NCBI RefSeq assembly: GCF_000413435.1
Contig: NZ_KE340326.1
Span: 1-64,000, forward strand
DNA from: Campylobacter ureolyticus ACS-301-V-Sch3b
Lineage (GTDB): Bacteria; Campylobacterota; Campylobacteria; Campylobacterales; Campylobacteraceae
DNA length: 64,000 nucleotides
Reading direction: 5' to 3'
Shown: positions 19,020 to 27,246 of the stretch, one piece after another
How the letters are laid out: the number at the start of each line of letters is the position of its first letter
How positions within the stretch are numbered: the stretch's first letter is position 1
Translations under genes and position numbers: made by a program
The notes under the pieces: generated by a model
The model's database searches: none
The model's input: only the letters and a program-made list of their open reading frames with translations
What the model was told of the DNA's origin: nothing

Positions 19020-19710
19020 CTCTACTACCTCTACTTCTTTTTAACTTATTGACTTCTCGTCTTATTTTTTCAGATCTTGAAAGATTGTTTTTAACTTTTA
19101 TCTCCTTATGTAAGATTGGCTTTGAAGTACCGTAAAAAACTCTTTCAAGCTCAACAAAACTCATAAGTAAATTTACAACATCTTTATAATAATTTGAACT
19201 TCTATGAATATAAATAGCACTCATAAACTCATCAATGAAAGGATTTAAAAATTTGGTAAAAATTTCTTTTGCATATTCTAAATAATTTTTATCTTCTGAT
19301 TTTCCAAATTTTATAAACTCACTCATTAAAACAAATAAAAACCCAAAATTATCCTCATTTTCAATAAATTTAACGCTATCTCTTCTAAATTTGGTTTTAG
19401 CTAATATTTTTTTTATCTCTAAACAACTAAGTGAACTTTCATAACCCTCATTATAATAGCTTACTGTAGTTCTTACAGGACTTGGAGGTGAGTGAAAAAT
19501 ATCATCATACTCAGTTATTAAAAGCTCTTCATCAAAATTTTCTGCCAAATTTTTAAGTGAAATTGCACTTTTTTCATCAATAGCATAATTTAAAAGCAAA
19601 TTTAAAGCCTCTTTTACACCTTCAAATCTATCGCTCTCATAACTAAAAACGAAAAATTTGGAAAATAACGAATAATAAAAAATTCTTGCATCCAAAATTT
19701 CATTTTCCAT
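19009..19710 (-). CDS. TorD-family chaperone for formate dehydrogenase
   Basis: A 233-residue, helix-rich cytoplasmic protein. It has the TorD/DmsD family pattern, including YDDIFHSPPSPVRTTVSYY (about 70-88), which corresponds to the conserved E(Y)xxLFxGPxxxxxxPY region. Such chaperones bind the TAT signal of a molybdoenzyme until its cofactor is inserted. As first gene of the fdh operon it most likely serves FdhA. The C-terminus is strongly basic (KIRREVNKLKRSRGSRDG). Confidence 0.8.
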   Translation of the reverse strand: MENEILDARIFYYSLFSKFFVFSYESDRFEGVKEALNLLLNYAIDEKSAISLKNLAENFDEELLITEYDDIFHSPPSPVRTTVSYYNEGYESSLSCLEIKKILAKTKFRRDSVKFIENEDNFGFLFVLMSEFIKFGKSEDKNYLEYAKEIFTKFLNPFIDEFMSAIYIHRSSNYYKDVVNLLMSFVELERVFYGTSKPILHKEIKVKNNLSRSEKIRREVNKLKRSRGSRDGF

Positions 19711-20033
19711 AAAAATTGCCTTTAAAAATATTTATTCATAAGTAACTTTATCAAAATTATTCTTTTTGTTTCATAAAAAATAAAATTAGATTTTAAAATT
19801 AAAATTAACTTAAATATGCTATTTTTGAATATTTCTTTTAATCTTTTTCTTTGATAGCTTATAAGCTAGATATTTGTGGTTATATAATTATTCTTTTATC
19901 TGTTTTATTAAGTTTTTAAATTAATTTATAAAATTTATATTAAATTTATAAATGCTATAATTTAAGTAAAATTTTATTTTTTTCTTAAAGGAAAAATAGC
20001 CAAATTTTTGTAAATTTAGCTATTTTTGTAAAT
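19711..20033. other. Intergenic region upstream of the fdh operon
   Basis: This 323-base gap must hold the promoter of the fdh operon on the minus strand and the 3' end of the nspC transcript. The nspC terminator hairpin is at 19992-20027. I see no perfect TATAAT for the operon. Several TATATAA- and TATTTA-like boxes exist, but none stands out. No gene is visible. Confidence 0.5.
19992..20027 (-). terminator. Hairpin terminator after nspC
   Basis: AAAAATAGC(C/T)AAATTT pairs with its complement across a short TTGT loop, a 16-bp stem. In minus-strand RNA the single mismatch becomes a U-G pair, so the stem is complete there. A short T-rich tract follows on that strand. The stop codon of nspC is six bases upstream. 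Confidence 0.65.
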
Positions 20034-21188
20034 TTAATTTCTACGGCGATACTCCTCATATCCAAACTCTATTTTTTTTATAACATCTGCGTTTTCATCA
20101 ACCAAAACTAAATCAGGTAGCTTTATGCCATTAAATGTTGTGTTTTTTACAATGGTGTAGTGAATTTGATCTTTAAATATAATCCTATCGCCAACTTTTA
20201 AAGGCTTGTCAAACCTATAATCAGCATCTCCTTCTTCAAGCCCTACAATATCTCCTGCTAGGCAAGTATTTCCACCAAATCTATACTCAAACTTACCACT
20301 TTTTTTCTCACCCACAACAGCTGGGCGGTAAGGCATAAGCACGGTATCTGGCATGTGAGCTTCAGCTGAAGTATCCAAAATAACGATATTTTTCTCATTT
20401 TCAACGATGTCTAAAACAGAACTTATCAAATCCCCACACTCCCAGCCAACAGCCTCGCCTGGCTCTAAATAAACATCAACTCCAAACTCATCCCTAAACT
20501 CTTTTATCAAATTTATAAGAAGTTTTATATCATAACCTTTTTTAGTTATGTGATGTCCACCGCCGAAATTTACCCATTTTACCCCATGGATAAACTCGCC
20601 AAAATCAGCTTTAAACTTATCCAAAACTTTTTTTAGACTCTGACTACTTTCTTCACAAAGTGCGTGAAAATGAAGTCCGCCAATGCCATCAAGCAAACTC
20701 TTATCCTCTTTTAGAGCTTTTAGTAAATTTGCCTTTGTTGTTCCAAGACGGCTAAATTTAGCGCAAGGATTGTAAATATCTTTTGGCGAAAAAGAGCTTT
20801 CTGGATTTATCCTAAGACCACACTCTATGCCTTTATCAAGTGCCATTTGTTTAAATTTTGAAATTTGATTTGGGCTGTTAAAGACAATATGATTTGAAAT
20901 TTGCATAATCTCATCAAAATCTTCATCTTTAAAAGCTGGTGAATAGGTGTGAATTTCGCCATTTTTTATAAACTCTTTTGCAAATTTAGCCTCATGTAGT
21001 CCGCTGCAAGTTGCTCCCCAAAGGTACTTATCAACATAGGGCATTGCTAGACTAAAGGCAAAACCTTTTAATGCACAAAGCACTTTTGCCCCACTCTCAT
21101 CACCAACACTTTTTAAAATTTCTAAATTATTAATGAGTTTTGGAAGATAGCAGACATAAGCTGGTGTTTTGATATCGTTAATGTTCAT
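20034..21188 (-). CDS. nspC: Carboxynorspermidine decarboxylase
   Basis: A 384-residue, PLP-dependent fold-III decarboxylase. It removes CO2 from carboxyspermidine or carboxynorspermidine, the last step of the alternative spermidine pathway used by Campylobacter. The PLP lysine lies in VLCALKGFAF (about residue 41). Other family features are GGLHFHALCE, WVNFGGGHHI, YLEPGEAVGWE and GNTCLAGD. The gene reads divergently from moaD. It is at the Cj1515c position relative to fdh and moaD in C. jejuni, as I recall. Confidence 0.92.
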   Translation of the reverse strand: MNINDIKTPAYVCYLPKLINNLEILKSVGDESGAKVLCALKGFAFSLAMPYVDKYLWGATCSGLHEAKFAKEFIKNGEIHTYSPAFKDEDFDEIMQISNHIVFNSPNQISKFKQMALDKGIECGLRINPESSFSPKDIYNPCAKFSRLGTTKANLLKALKEDKSLLDGIGGLHFHALCEESSQSLKKVLDKFKADFGEFIHGVKWVNFGGGHHITKKGYDIKLLINLIKEFRDEFGVDVYLEPGEAVGWECGDLISSVLDIVENEKNIVILDTSAEAHMPDTVLMPYRPAVVGEKKSGKFEYRFGGNTCLAGDIVGLEEGDADYRFDKPLKVGDRIIFKDQIHYTIVKNTTFNGIKLPDLVLVDENADVIKKIEFGYEEYRRRN

Positions 21189-21230
21189 TTTGTGCCTTTT
21201 GATTTTTAAAATTTTAAACTATTATATATG

Positions 21231-21236
21231 AATTTA
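21231..21236 (-). promoter_or_regulatory. Likely -10 box for nspC
   Basis: The minus strand has CATATATAATAG with a perfect TATAAT, 42 bases upstream of the nspC ATG, in the 93-base divergent gap shared with moaD. The moaD side has GATAAAATG near 21246-21254 as a weaker -10 candidate. Confidence 0.45.
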
Positions 21237-21281
21237 TTAACTTTTGATAAAATGAGTTTAAAAATTTAAAAAGGAAATTTA

Positions 21282-21503
21282 ATGATAAGGGTTGAGTTTT
21301 TAGGTCCTATAAAAAAGGATGATTTAGAAGTAAAAGCTTCAAATTTAGCTGAGTTAAAAGAAATTTTAAACAAAGATGAAAGCTTAAAAGAGTGGCTTGA
21401 AATATCAGCAGTTGCTATAAATGATAAGATAATAAGTAATTTAGATAAAGAGCTTAAAAATGGAGATAAAGTATCGATTTTACCACCAGTTTGTGGCGGA
21501 TAA
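21282..21503 (+). CDS. moaD: Molybdopterin synthase small subunit MoaD
   Basis: A 73-residue ubiquitin-like protein ending in the required Gly-Gly (LPPVCGG). The C-terminal glycine is adenylated and turned into a thiocarboxylate that supplies sulfur to molybdopterin. The ribosome site AAAAAGGAAAT precedes the ATG. It is the first gene of a moaD-moaE-moeA unit that supplies cofactor to enzymes such as the formate dehydrogenase encoded next door. Confidence 0.92.
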   Translation: MIRVEFLGPIKKDDLEVKASNLAELKEILNKDESLKEWLEISAVAINDKIISNLDKELKNGDKVSILPPVCGG

Positions 21504-21520
21504 AAACTAAAAGGAATTTT

Positions 21521-21967
21521 ATGAAAAAAATAGAAATTTATAAAGGCGGGCTTGATACAAACGCTCTTTATAAAAAATGGTACGATGAAATAAAAGATAA
21601 AAATCTAGGTGCTTTTATAACTTTTAGTGGAATTATTAGAGATGATGATAATGTCGAAGCACTTAGCTTTGATATTTATGAAGCACTTTTACAAAATTGG
21701 TTTAACAATTGGCAAGAAAGATTAAAAAATGATGGCGTAAAACTTTTTTTTGCTCACTCTTTTGATGATGTAAAAGTTGGCGAAAGCTCATATTTTACAG
21801 CAGTAGCATCAAAACAAAGAAAACTTGCTTTAAAACTTATTAATGATTTTGTCGAAGACTTTAAGGCAAATGCCCCTATTTGGAAATATGATGTTAAAAA
21901 TGGTGAGCGAATTTATGCTAAAAATCGCTCTTTTAAACTAGCTGGTGCGGGGCTTTTAAAGGAATAA
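21521..21967 (+). CDS. moaE: Molybdopterin synthase catalytic subunit MoaE
   Basis: A 148-residue MoaE, which converts cyclic pyranopterin monophosphate to molybdopterin using MoaD thiocarboxylate. Seen motifs are GAFITFSGIIRDDD, FAHSFDDVKVGESSYFTAV and the lysine-rich PIWKYDVKNGERI. I start it at the ATG at 21521, with AAGGAATTTT just upstream. An in-frame extension back to 21491 overlaps moaD and lacks a ribosome site. Confidence 0.92.
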   Translation: MKKIEIYKGGLDTNALYKKWYDEIKDKNLGAFITFSGIIRDDDNVEALSFDIYEALLQNWFNNWQERLKNDGVKLFFAHSFDDVKVGESSYFTAVASKQRKLALKLINDFVEDFKANAPIWKYDVKNGERIYAKNRSFKLAGAGLLKE

Positions 21968-21968
21968 A

Positions 21969-23168
21969 ATGGAATTTATGGATTATGATAAAACTCTTGA
22001 AATTTTAAAAGAAAATATAATTCCTTGGAATAGAATAGAAAAAGTTGCTATAACAAATGCTCTAAACCGCTATATTGCAACCGATATCATTGCAAAAGAA
22101 AACTATCCAAAATTTAAAACCTCAGCCATGGATGGATATGCAATCAAATTTGATGAAAATAATAAAAAATTTAAAATTCTAGGAAGCAATCCAGCTGGAA
22201 AATTTGAAATTTCTAGCCTAAAAGAAAATGAATGTATTAAAACTTTCACCGGCTCATTAATGCCTGAAAATAGCGATACTTTAGTGCCTGTTGAAAATGT
22301 AAAAGTAGATGATGGTTTTATAGAAATTTTAAAACCAGTTAAAAAAGGGTTTGCCATTAGAAAAATTGGTGAAAGTTATAAAAAAGGTGAAGTTTTAATA
22401 AAAAAAGGCACAAAACTAAGCTATTCTGAAATAGCCCTTCTAGCAGAACTTGGCGAATTTCATATAAGTGTTTTTATAAAGCCAAAAGTTTGCGTTTTAT
22501 CTAGTGGAAGCGAGATAAAAGATCTTGGTGAGATGATTGAAAATGATGCTCAAATTAGAAGCTCAAACCACATAGCAATCGCTTCAATGCTAAAATTAAT
22601 GGGATGTGAGCCAATAATTTTACCACTTGTAAAAGATGAAGAAAATGAAGTAAAAAATGAAATTTTAAATTCACTTAATTTTTGTGATATTTTAATTACA
22701 ACAGGTGGCGTTAGCATGGGAGATTTTGACTTTGTAAAAGAAGTTTTAAGCAAAAATTGCCAAATTTTAATAAATGGTGCGGCTATAAAGCCAGGACGCC
22801 ATATTAAAATAGCTAAAGCAGGTGATAAATATATATTTGCACTCCCTGGATTTCCATTTTCTGCAATGGTAATGTGCATTTTATATGTAAGAATTTTAAT
22901 TGAAAGTTTTTTTAATGCGCCAAAAAACCACTATATAAATGCAGTTTTAGATGAAGAATATATAAAAAAATCACCATTTTTAGAATTTAGTGCATGTAAT
23001 TTAAACAATGATGAAAACGGAGTTTTAAAAGTAAATTTAAAAGGCAAAAAAGATGGTTCAAGTGCAATTGTAAATAACTTAAATAATGAAGCTGCACTTT
23101 TAGTTATCCCAAAAGAGTTAAATGGATATAAAAAAGGCGATGTTGTAAAAGTTTTAAAGATGCTTTGA
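21969..23168 (+). CDS. moeA: Molybdopterin molybdenumtransferase MoeA
   Basis: A 399-residue MoeA that inserts molybdate or tungstate into adenylated molybdopterin. Motifs include KTSAMDGYAIK near the N-terminus, FTGSLMPENSDT (about residues 92-103) and TTGGVSMGDFDFV followed by PGRHIKIA and LPGFPFSAM. It begins one base after the moaE stop, with AAAGGAA upstream. Epsilonproteobacteria often carry two MoeA paralogues, and this one corresponds by position to C. jejuni moeA2 (recalled). Confidence 0.92.
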   Translation: MEFMDYDKTLEILKENIIPWNRIEKVAITNALNRYIATDIIAKENYPKFKTSAMDGYAIKFDENNKKFKILGSNPAGKFEISSLKENECIKTFTGSLMPENSDTLVPVENVKVDDGFIEILKPVKKGFAIRKIGESYKKGEVLIKKGTKLSYSEIALLAELGEFHISVFIKPKVCVLSSGSEIKDLGEMIENDAQIRSSNHIAIASMLKLMGCEPIILPLVKDEENEVKNEILNSLNFCDILITTGGVSMGDFDFVKEVLSKNCQILINGAAIKPGRHIKIAKAGDKYIFALPGFPFSAMVMCILYVRILIESFFNAPKNHYINAVLDEEYIKKSPFLEFSACNLNNDENGVLKVNLKGKKDGSSAIVNNLNNEAALLVIPKELNGYKKGDVVKVLKML

Positions 23169-23782
23169 TGAAACAAGTTTTTTTATATATTGAGCTTTTA
23201 ATAATATTTTTACTCATTCCAGCTCTTTTTATGCTGCAAATTTTACCAAAAAATTATATGTTTTTTGTCCTTTGGCTTGGGAGTTTATATGCGTTTTATC
23301 ATATAAAAAAAGCAAATTTAAATCTTTTTAAAGGTTTTAAATTTGATGAGTTTAAAGATATTTTTAAAAGATTTTTAATTTTATCCATTTTTTTAACTAT
23401 TTTTACTTTTGTTTTCTCAAGAAATAGTTTTTTATTTCTACCAAAACAAAGAATAGATATCTGGATTTTAGTAATGCTATTTTACCCCATTTTATCAGCA
23501 TTTTTTCAAGAGATTATATTTAGGACATTTTTTACATTAAGATATATTAATTTATTTAAAAATAAAAATTTCTTTATTTTTATAAATGCTTTAATATTTG
23601 CTCTTGTGCATCTACTTTATGGAAATTTAATAGCTGTTATTTTTAGTTTTTTTGGTGGAATTTTATTTATAAAAACTTATTTGAAATCAAACTCAACCCT
23701 GCTTTGCTGGGTAGAGCACTCTCTTTATGGAAATTTTATCTTTACAATAGGACTTGGACACTACTTTTACAATGGATATTAA
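23168..23782 (+). CDS. CPBP-family (CAAX protease-like) membrane protein
   Basis: A 204-residue, very hydrophobic protein with about six or seven membrane segments. The region FFQEIIFRTFF (112-122), H148 and H184 correspond to the CPBP/Abi motifs. The usual first glutamate of EExxxR is glutamine (Q114), so proteolytic activity is uncertain. The ATG at 23168 overlaps the moeA stop (TGATG), so it is coupled to the mo-cofactor genes, but no link in function is known. The TTG three bases earlier is an alternative start. Confidence 0.65.
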   Translation: MKQVFLYIELLIIFLLIPALFMLQILPKNYMFFVLWLGSLYAFYHIKKANLNLFKGFKFDEFKDIFKRFLILSIFLTIFTFVFSRNSFLFLPKQRIDIWILVMLFYPILSAFFQEIIFRTFFTLRYINLFKNKNFFIFINALIFALVHLLYGNLIAVIFSFFGGILFIKTYLKSNSTLLCWVEHSLYGNFIFTIGLGHYFYNGY

Positions 23783-23808
23783 AATTTTAACCTATGTTAA
23801 AAACAATT

Positions 23809-24957
23809 TTAATTTTTTAAGCAATTTGCCACAGCTTTTGCACAAGCAAATGCAAAATGGATATTAAATCCTCCTATCATTCCACCAACATCAAGAACTT
23901 CGCCTATAAAATAAAGATTTTTTACAAGCTTACTTTGACAATTTTCATCTATAAAATCAGTTTTTATCCCACCTTTTGTTATCTCAGCTTTGCTATATCC
24001 AAAATTTCCAGCAGGTGAAAACTCATAGTTTTGTAGTTTTTTTAAAGTTTGAAATTCTAAATTTGAGAGTTTAAAAAACTGTTTATCTTCTAAATTTGAT
24101 TTTTTTAAAAACTCTTTAATAAAGCTTTTTGGCAGTGGTAAAATAGAAGTAATTTGTTTTTTTGAGTTTTTAAATTTATCAAAATCAAAATTTGGTAAAA
24201 AGTTAATACTTATTTTTCCTTTTTGCCAAAAAAGTGAAGCATTCATCATCAAAGGCCCACTAATGCCACGATGAGTAAAAAGCAAATCACCACTTAAAAC
24301 TTTATTATTTTGAAGTATTTTTGCCTTAGCGCTAAAACAAACTCCACTTATTTTTTTAAACCAAAACTCATCTTTTTGAACGCTAAAACCAACTAATGCT
24401 GGATTTAAAGTAGAAATTTCATGACTAAATTTAGAAGCTATTTTATATCCTATATCGCTAACTCCTAGATTTTGACAGCTTAATCCACCACTTGCTACTA
24501 TTAAATTTTTACATTCAAAATTTCCATTATTTGTATAAATTTTAAAAATATCATCATTTTTTACAACATCAAAAACTTCGGTATTTAAATAAATTTTTGG
24601 ATTTGTGATTTTACTTTTTAGATGATTTAAAACACTTTTTGAACCAGTTTTGCAAAAAAATTGTGAGTTTTTTACTTTTTCAAATTTTAAAGGTTTGAAA
24701 AATTCCAAAACTTCTAAATAGTTTAAATTTGAAATGATTTGATTTATAAAGTTTTTATCACCAAGATAATATTTTAATAAATCTTTTTTAAAAGAGATAT
24801 TTTCATTTGTGATATTGCATTTTCCTCCACCACTTGCAAGAAGTTTTTTACCAAGTGATGAGTTTTTTTCTAAAATAGTTATGTTGGTGGAGTTTAAAAG
24901 TGCGGCTAAAAACAGCCCGCCTACTCCACCGCCAATTATGATAGTCTTATCTGACAA
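23809..24957 (-). CDS. BaiN/YhiN-family flavoprotein (NAD(P)/FAD-dependent oxidoreductase)
   Basis: A 382-residue HI0933-like protein. The FAD-binding loop IIGGGVGGLFLAAL is at the N-terminus, followed by LASGGGKCNITN and later GGLSCQNLGVSDIG. The C-terminal LYFIGEVLDVGGMIGGFN is the second nucleotide-binding signature. The family has poorly defined in vivo roles. Some members reduce bile-acid intermediates, which is unlikely here. It overlaps the end of the Sel1-repeat gene by 11 bases and is likely cotranscribed with it. Confidence 0.82.
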   Translation of the reverse strand: MSDKTIIIGGGVGGLFLAALLNSTNITILEKNSSLGKKLLASGGGKCNITNENISFKKDLLKYYLGDKNFINQIISNLNYLEVLEFFKPLKFEKVKNSQFFCKTGSKSVLNHLKSKITNPKIYLNTEVFDVVKNDDIFKIYTNNGNFECKNLIVASGGLSCQNLGVSDIGYKIASKFSHEISTLNPALVGFSVQKDEFWFKKISGVCFSAKAKILQNNKVLSGDLLFTHRGISGPLMMNASLFWQKGKISINFLPNFDFDKFKNSKKQITSILPLPKSFIKEFLKKSNLEDKQFFKLSNLEFQTLKKLQNYEFSPAGNFGYSKAEITKGGIKTDFIDENCQSKLVKNLYFIGEVLDVGGMIGGFNIHFAFACAKAVANCLKN

Positions 24958-25918
24958 TTGCTGGACTTGACTCTTCTTTGGTTTCAGGATTTGTTTGAGT
25001 TCTATTTTGTTTTTTAAACTCTTCTATTGCTTGTGCTAGGCTATTAAGCATATTACAACCAGTTTCATTGCCAAGTTGGCAAGATTTTTGGTATAGATTT
25101 AAAGCAAGCTCTATATTTTGTTCAATTCCTATGCCGTTTTGAACCAAATATCCTAAATTTGAACAAGCATAGCCCTCATTATTTGCGCAAGCTAAATCAT
25201 ATAGTTTAATTGCTGTTGCTGGATTTTGCTCAACACCAATACCATTTTGATAAAAAATAGCTAAATTGTTGCAAGCTGTGTAGTTTTTTGCCTCGCATGA
25301 ATTTGCATAAAGCTCAGCAGCTAAATTTAAATTTTTTTCAACAACAACGCCATTTTGATAAAACACTGCTAAGTTGTTACAACCTGTTGGATCTCCGTTA
25401 TTGCAAGATTTTATAAAAGCATTTATTGATTTTACTAAGTCTTTTTCATCACCTTGATAAATAATGCCCGCGCGATTACAAGCAAAAGTGTTGTTTTGAT
25501 CGCATGATTTATTATAATACTCTAAAGCTTTTTTTAGATTTTTATCAACTGATTCATAAAGATAACCGTTATTGTTACAAGCTAACGCAAGACCTTTATC
25601 ACAACCTTTTTGATAATACTCTTTTGCTTTATTAATATCTGGTTTATTTGTCGCACCGATTTGATAAATATATCCTAAGTGATTGCAAGCAAGTGGGTTG
25701 TTAAGATTACATGATTTATCAAAAAACACAATCGAAGAGTTTAAATCATAAGTTTTATCTTCTAAGAAATGAACTCCTAAATCATAGCAACTTTTTTCTT
25801 TATTAAAAACACAATATATTTTTTTGGTCAAAACATCTTTTGAATCCGCAGAGGTAAATATCGCATAACCAAAAATGGCTAAAACCACAATAAATAAAAC
25901 AATTATTATTTTTTTCAA
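24947..25918 (-). CDS. Cysteine-rich Sel1-repeat (Hcp-like) protein
   Basis: A 323-residue protein with an N-terminal hydrophobic anchor or signal (residues 3-20) and about seven tandem repeats of 34-36 residues. Each repeat carries a C-x7-C pair, for example KSCNLNNPLACN, KGCDKGLALACN and NSCEAKNYTACN. This is the pattern of Helicobacter cysteine-rich (Hcp) proteins, where each repeat is pinned by a disulfide in the periplasm. They act as scaffolds for protein interaction and some are secreted. The exact partner is unknown. Confidence 0.8.
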   Translation of the reverse strand: MKKIIIVLFIVVLAIFGYAIFTSADSKDVLTKKIYCVFNKEKSCYDLGVHFLEDKTYDLNSSIVFFDKSCNLNNPLACNHLGYIYQIGATNKPDINKAKEYYQKGCDKGLALACNNNGYLYESVDKNLKKALEYYNKSCDQNNTFACNRAGIIYQGDEKDLVKSINAFIKSCNNGDPTGCNNLAVFYQNGVVVEKNLNLAAELYANSCEAKNYTACNNLAIFYQNGIGVEQNPATAIKLYDLACANNEGYACSNLGYLVQNGIGIEQNIELALNLYQKSCQLGNETGCNMLNSLAQAIEEFKKQNRTQTNPETKEESSPAIVR

Positions 25919-26014
25919 CTTAATGCCTTTAAAAATTATTATAAGCTATCATTTTATATAAAATAAGCTTAAAATTGGATATAATTTTTAAATTATTTTT
26001 AAAAGGTGAAATTT

Positions 26015-26206
26015 GTGAATATTATAGATAGAGTTTTAAGAATAACTTTGGGGTTTTTGATTTTGCTAATTTTTGGACTTATAAATCCAACTTGGTGGTG
26101 TTTTTTAGGCTTGATACCGCTAGTAAGTGGTGTTAGTGAACTTTGTCCGATTTATTTTTTACTTGGAAAATATAAAAAAGATGCAAAAAAGAAAAAAGCA
26201 GCTTAA
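26015..26206 (+). CDS. Small two-helix membrane protein (DUF2892-like)
   Basis: A 63-residue protein with one or two membrane segments and a GVSELCPIYFLLG motif, as in YgaP-type DUF2892 proteins. The C-terminus is a lysine-rich tail. I prefer the GTG at 26015, eight bases after AAAAGG. An in-frame GTG at 26006 overlaps that ribosome site. Function unknown. In E. coli the equivalent domain is fused to a rhodanese. Confidence 0.7.
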   Translation: MNIIDRVLRITLGFLILLIFGLINPTWWCFLGLIPLVSGVSELCPIYFLLGKYKKDAKKKKAA

Positions 26207-26211
26207 CTTTT

Positions 26212-26568
26212 TTAGCTAAATTTTAAGGCTAAATAACAAGCTCCAAAACTAAGCACTAAACTTAAACTTACATTTAAAAGACATAATCCATATTTGGCAT
26301 TTTGAAGTAGGCTTATGTTTTCTACGCTAAAAGTTGAAAAAGTAGTAAGAGCTCCTAAAAATCCGGCTATTAAAAAGCTTTTTAACTCTAAATTTAATCC
26401 CATTTTTGTAAAATATCCTATTAAAAATCCACCAAGCACATTTACTATCAATGTTGCATAAGGAAAATTTAAAGGCATGAATTTAAAACAAAAAGCACTA
26501 ATTAAAAATCTTAAAATAGCACCTAAAAACCCACCACATCCTACTAAAAGTAAAAGTTTAAAGCTCAT
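26212..26568 (-). CDS. crcB: Fluoride channel CrcB/Fluc
   Basis: A 118-residue, four-helix membrane protein that exports fluoride as a dual-topology dimer. Family motifs are GGFLGAILRF at the N-terminus, VNVLGGFLIG (about 43-52) and GFLGALTTFSTFSVE (about 69-83). It is preceded by plsC with two bases between, and a fluoride riboswitch was not apparent. It is the last gene of an MFS-plsC-crcB unit. Confidence 0.92.
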   Translation of the reverse strand: MSFKLLLLVGCGGFLGAILRFLISAFCFKFMPLNFPYATLIVNVLGGFLIGYFTKMGLNLELKSFLIAGFLGALTTFSTFSVENISLLQNAKYGLCLLNVSLSLVLSFGACYLALKFS

Positions 26569-26570
26569 TT

Positions 26571-27245
26571 TTACATCTCATCATAAGTTTTTTGCATAAC
26601 TTCGTGCAAATTTTTATACCAGTTTTCATCTTGTGGCTTGCTTAAATCAATCATTTCAAGGCAATTTACTTTTATTTTTCCACTTCTAATTTTAACTTCT
26701 TTCACATCAAAATTATAAAGCGTATCTTTTAAAACAATTGGCTGAATTTTTAGCTTTAGTTTTTGACTTAAAACCTTTGCGCCATCTTGAAATTTAAGCA
26801 TTTTTTCGCCACGCCCTCTTGTTCCTTCTGGAAAAATAGCAATAACTCTGTCATTACTTAAGCGATCTTTTACATCTTTTATAAGAGAGACAATTGAACG
26901 GCTATTTTTTCTATCTACTTCTATCATTTTTGGAGTTTTTATAATTTTACCAAAAAATGGTAAATCTCCGATTTCTTTTTTTGCCACCCAAGCTAGGTTT
27001 TTAGGATAAATTTCTTCTAAAATGATAATATCAAGCATGCTTTTATGATTTAGTAAAATCATATCTATTTTTTCATCAAATTCGCCAATTTTTTCTATTT
27101 TATAGCCAATTACAAATCTTTGAATTTTTGCCCAAATTTTACGAATTTTATAGTTTTTTTTAGGAACTATATAAAATAAAATAACAACAACTGCTATACT
27201 TAAAAAACACCAAACAGCATAAATTACACCATTTATTTTAGCCAT
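26571..27245 (-). CDS. plsC: 1-acylglycerol-3-phosphate O-acyltransferase
   Basis: A 224-residue PlsC. It adds the second acyl chain to lysophosphatidic acid in phospholipid synthesis at the inner membrane. The catalytic HX4D motif is NHKSMLD, and FPEGTRGRGE is the acceptor-phosphate site. One N-terminal membrane segment anchors it. One base separates it from the MFS gene upstream. Confidence 0.9.
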   Translation of the reverse strand: MAKINGVIYAVWCFLSIAVVVILFYIVPKKNYKIRKIWAKIQRFVIGYKIEKIGEFDEKIDMILLNHKSMLDIIILEEIYPKNLAWVAKKEIGDLPFFGKIIKTPKMIEVDRKNSRSIVSLIKDVKDRLSNDRVIAIFPEGTRGRGEKMLKFQDGAKVLSQKLKLKIQPIVLKDTLYNFDVKEVKIRSGKIKVNCLEMIDLSKPQDENWYKNLHEVMQKTYDEM

Positions 27246-27246
27246 T

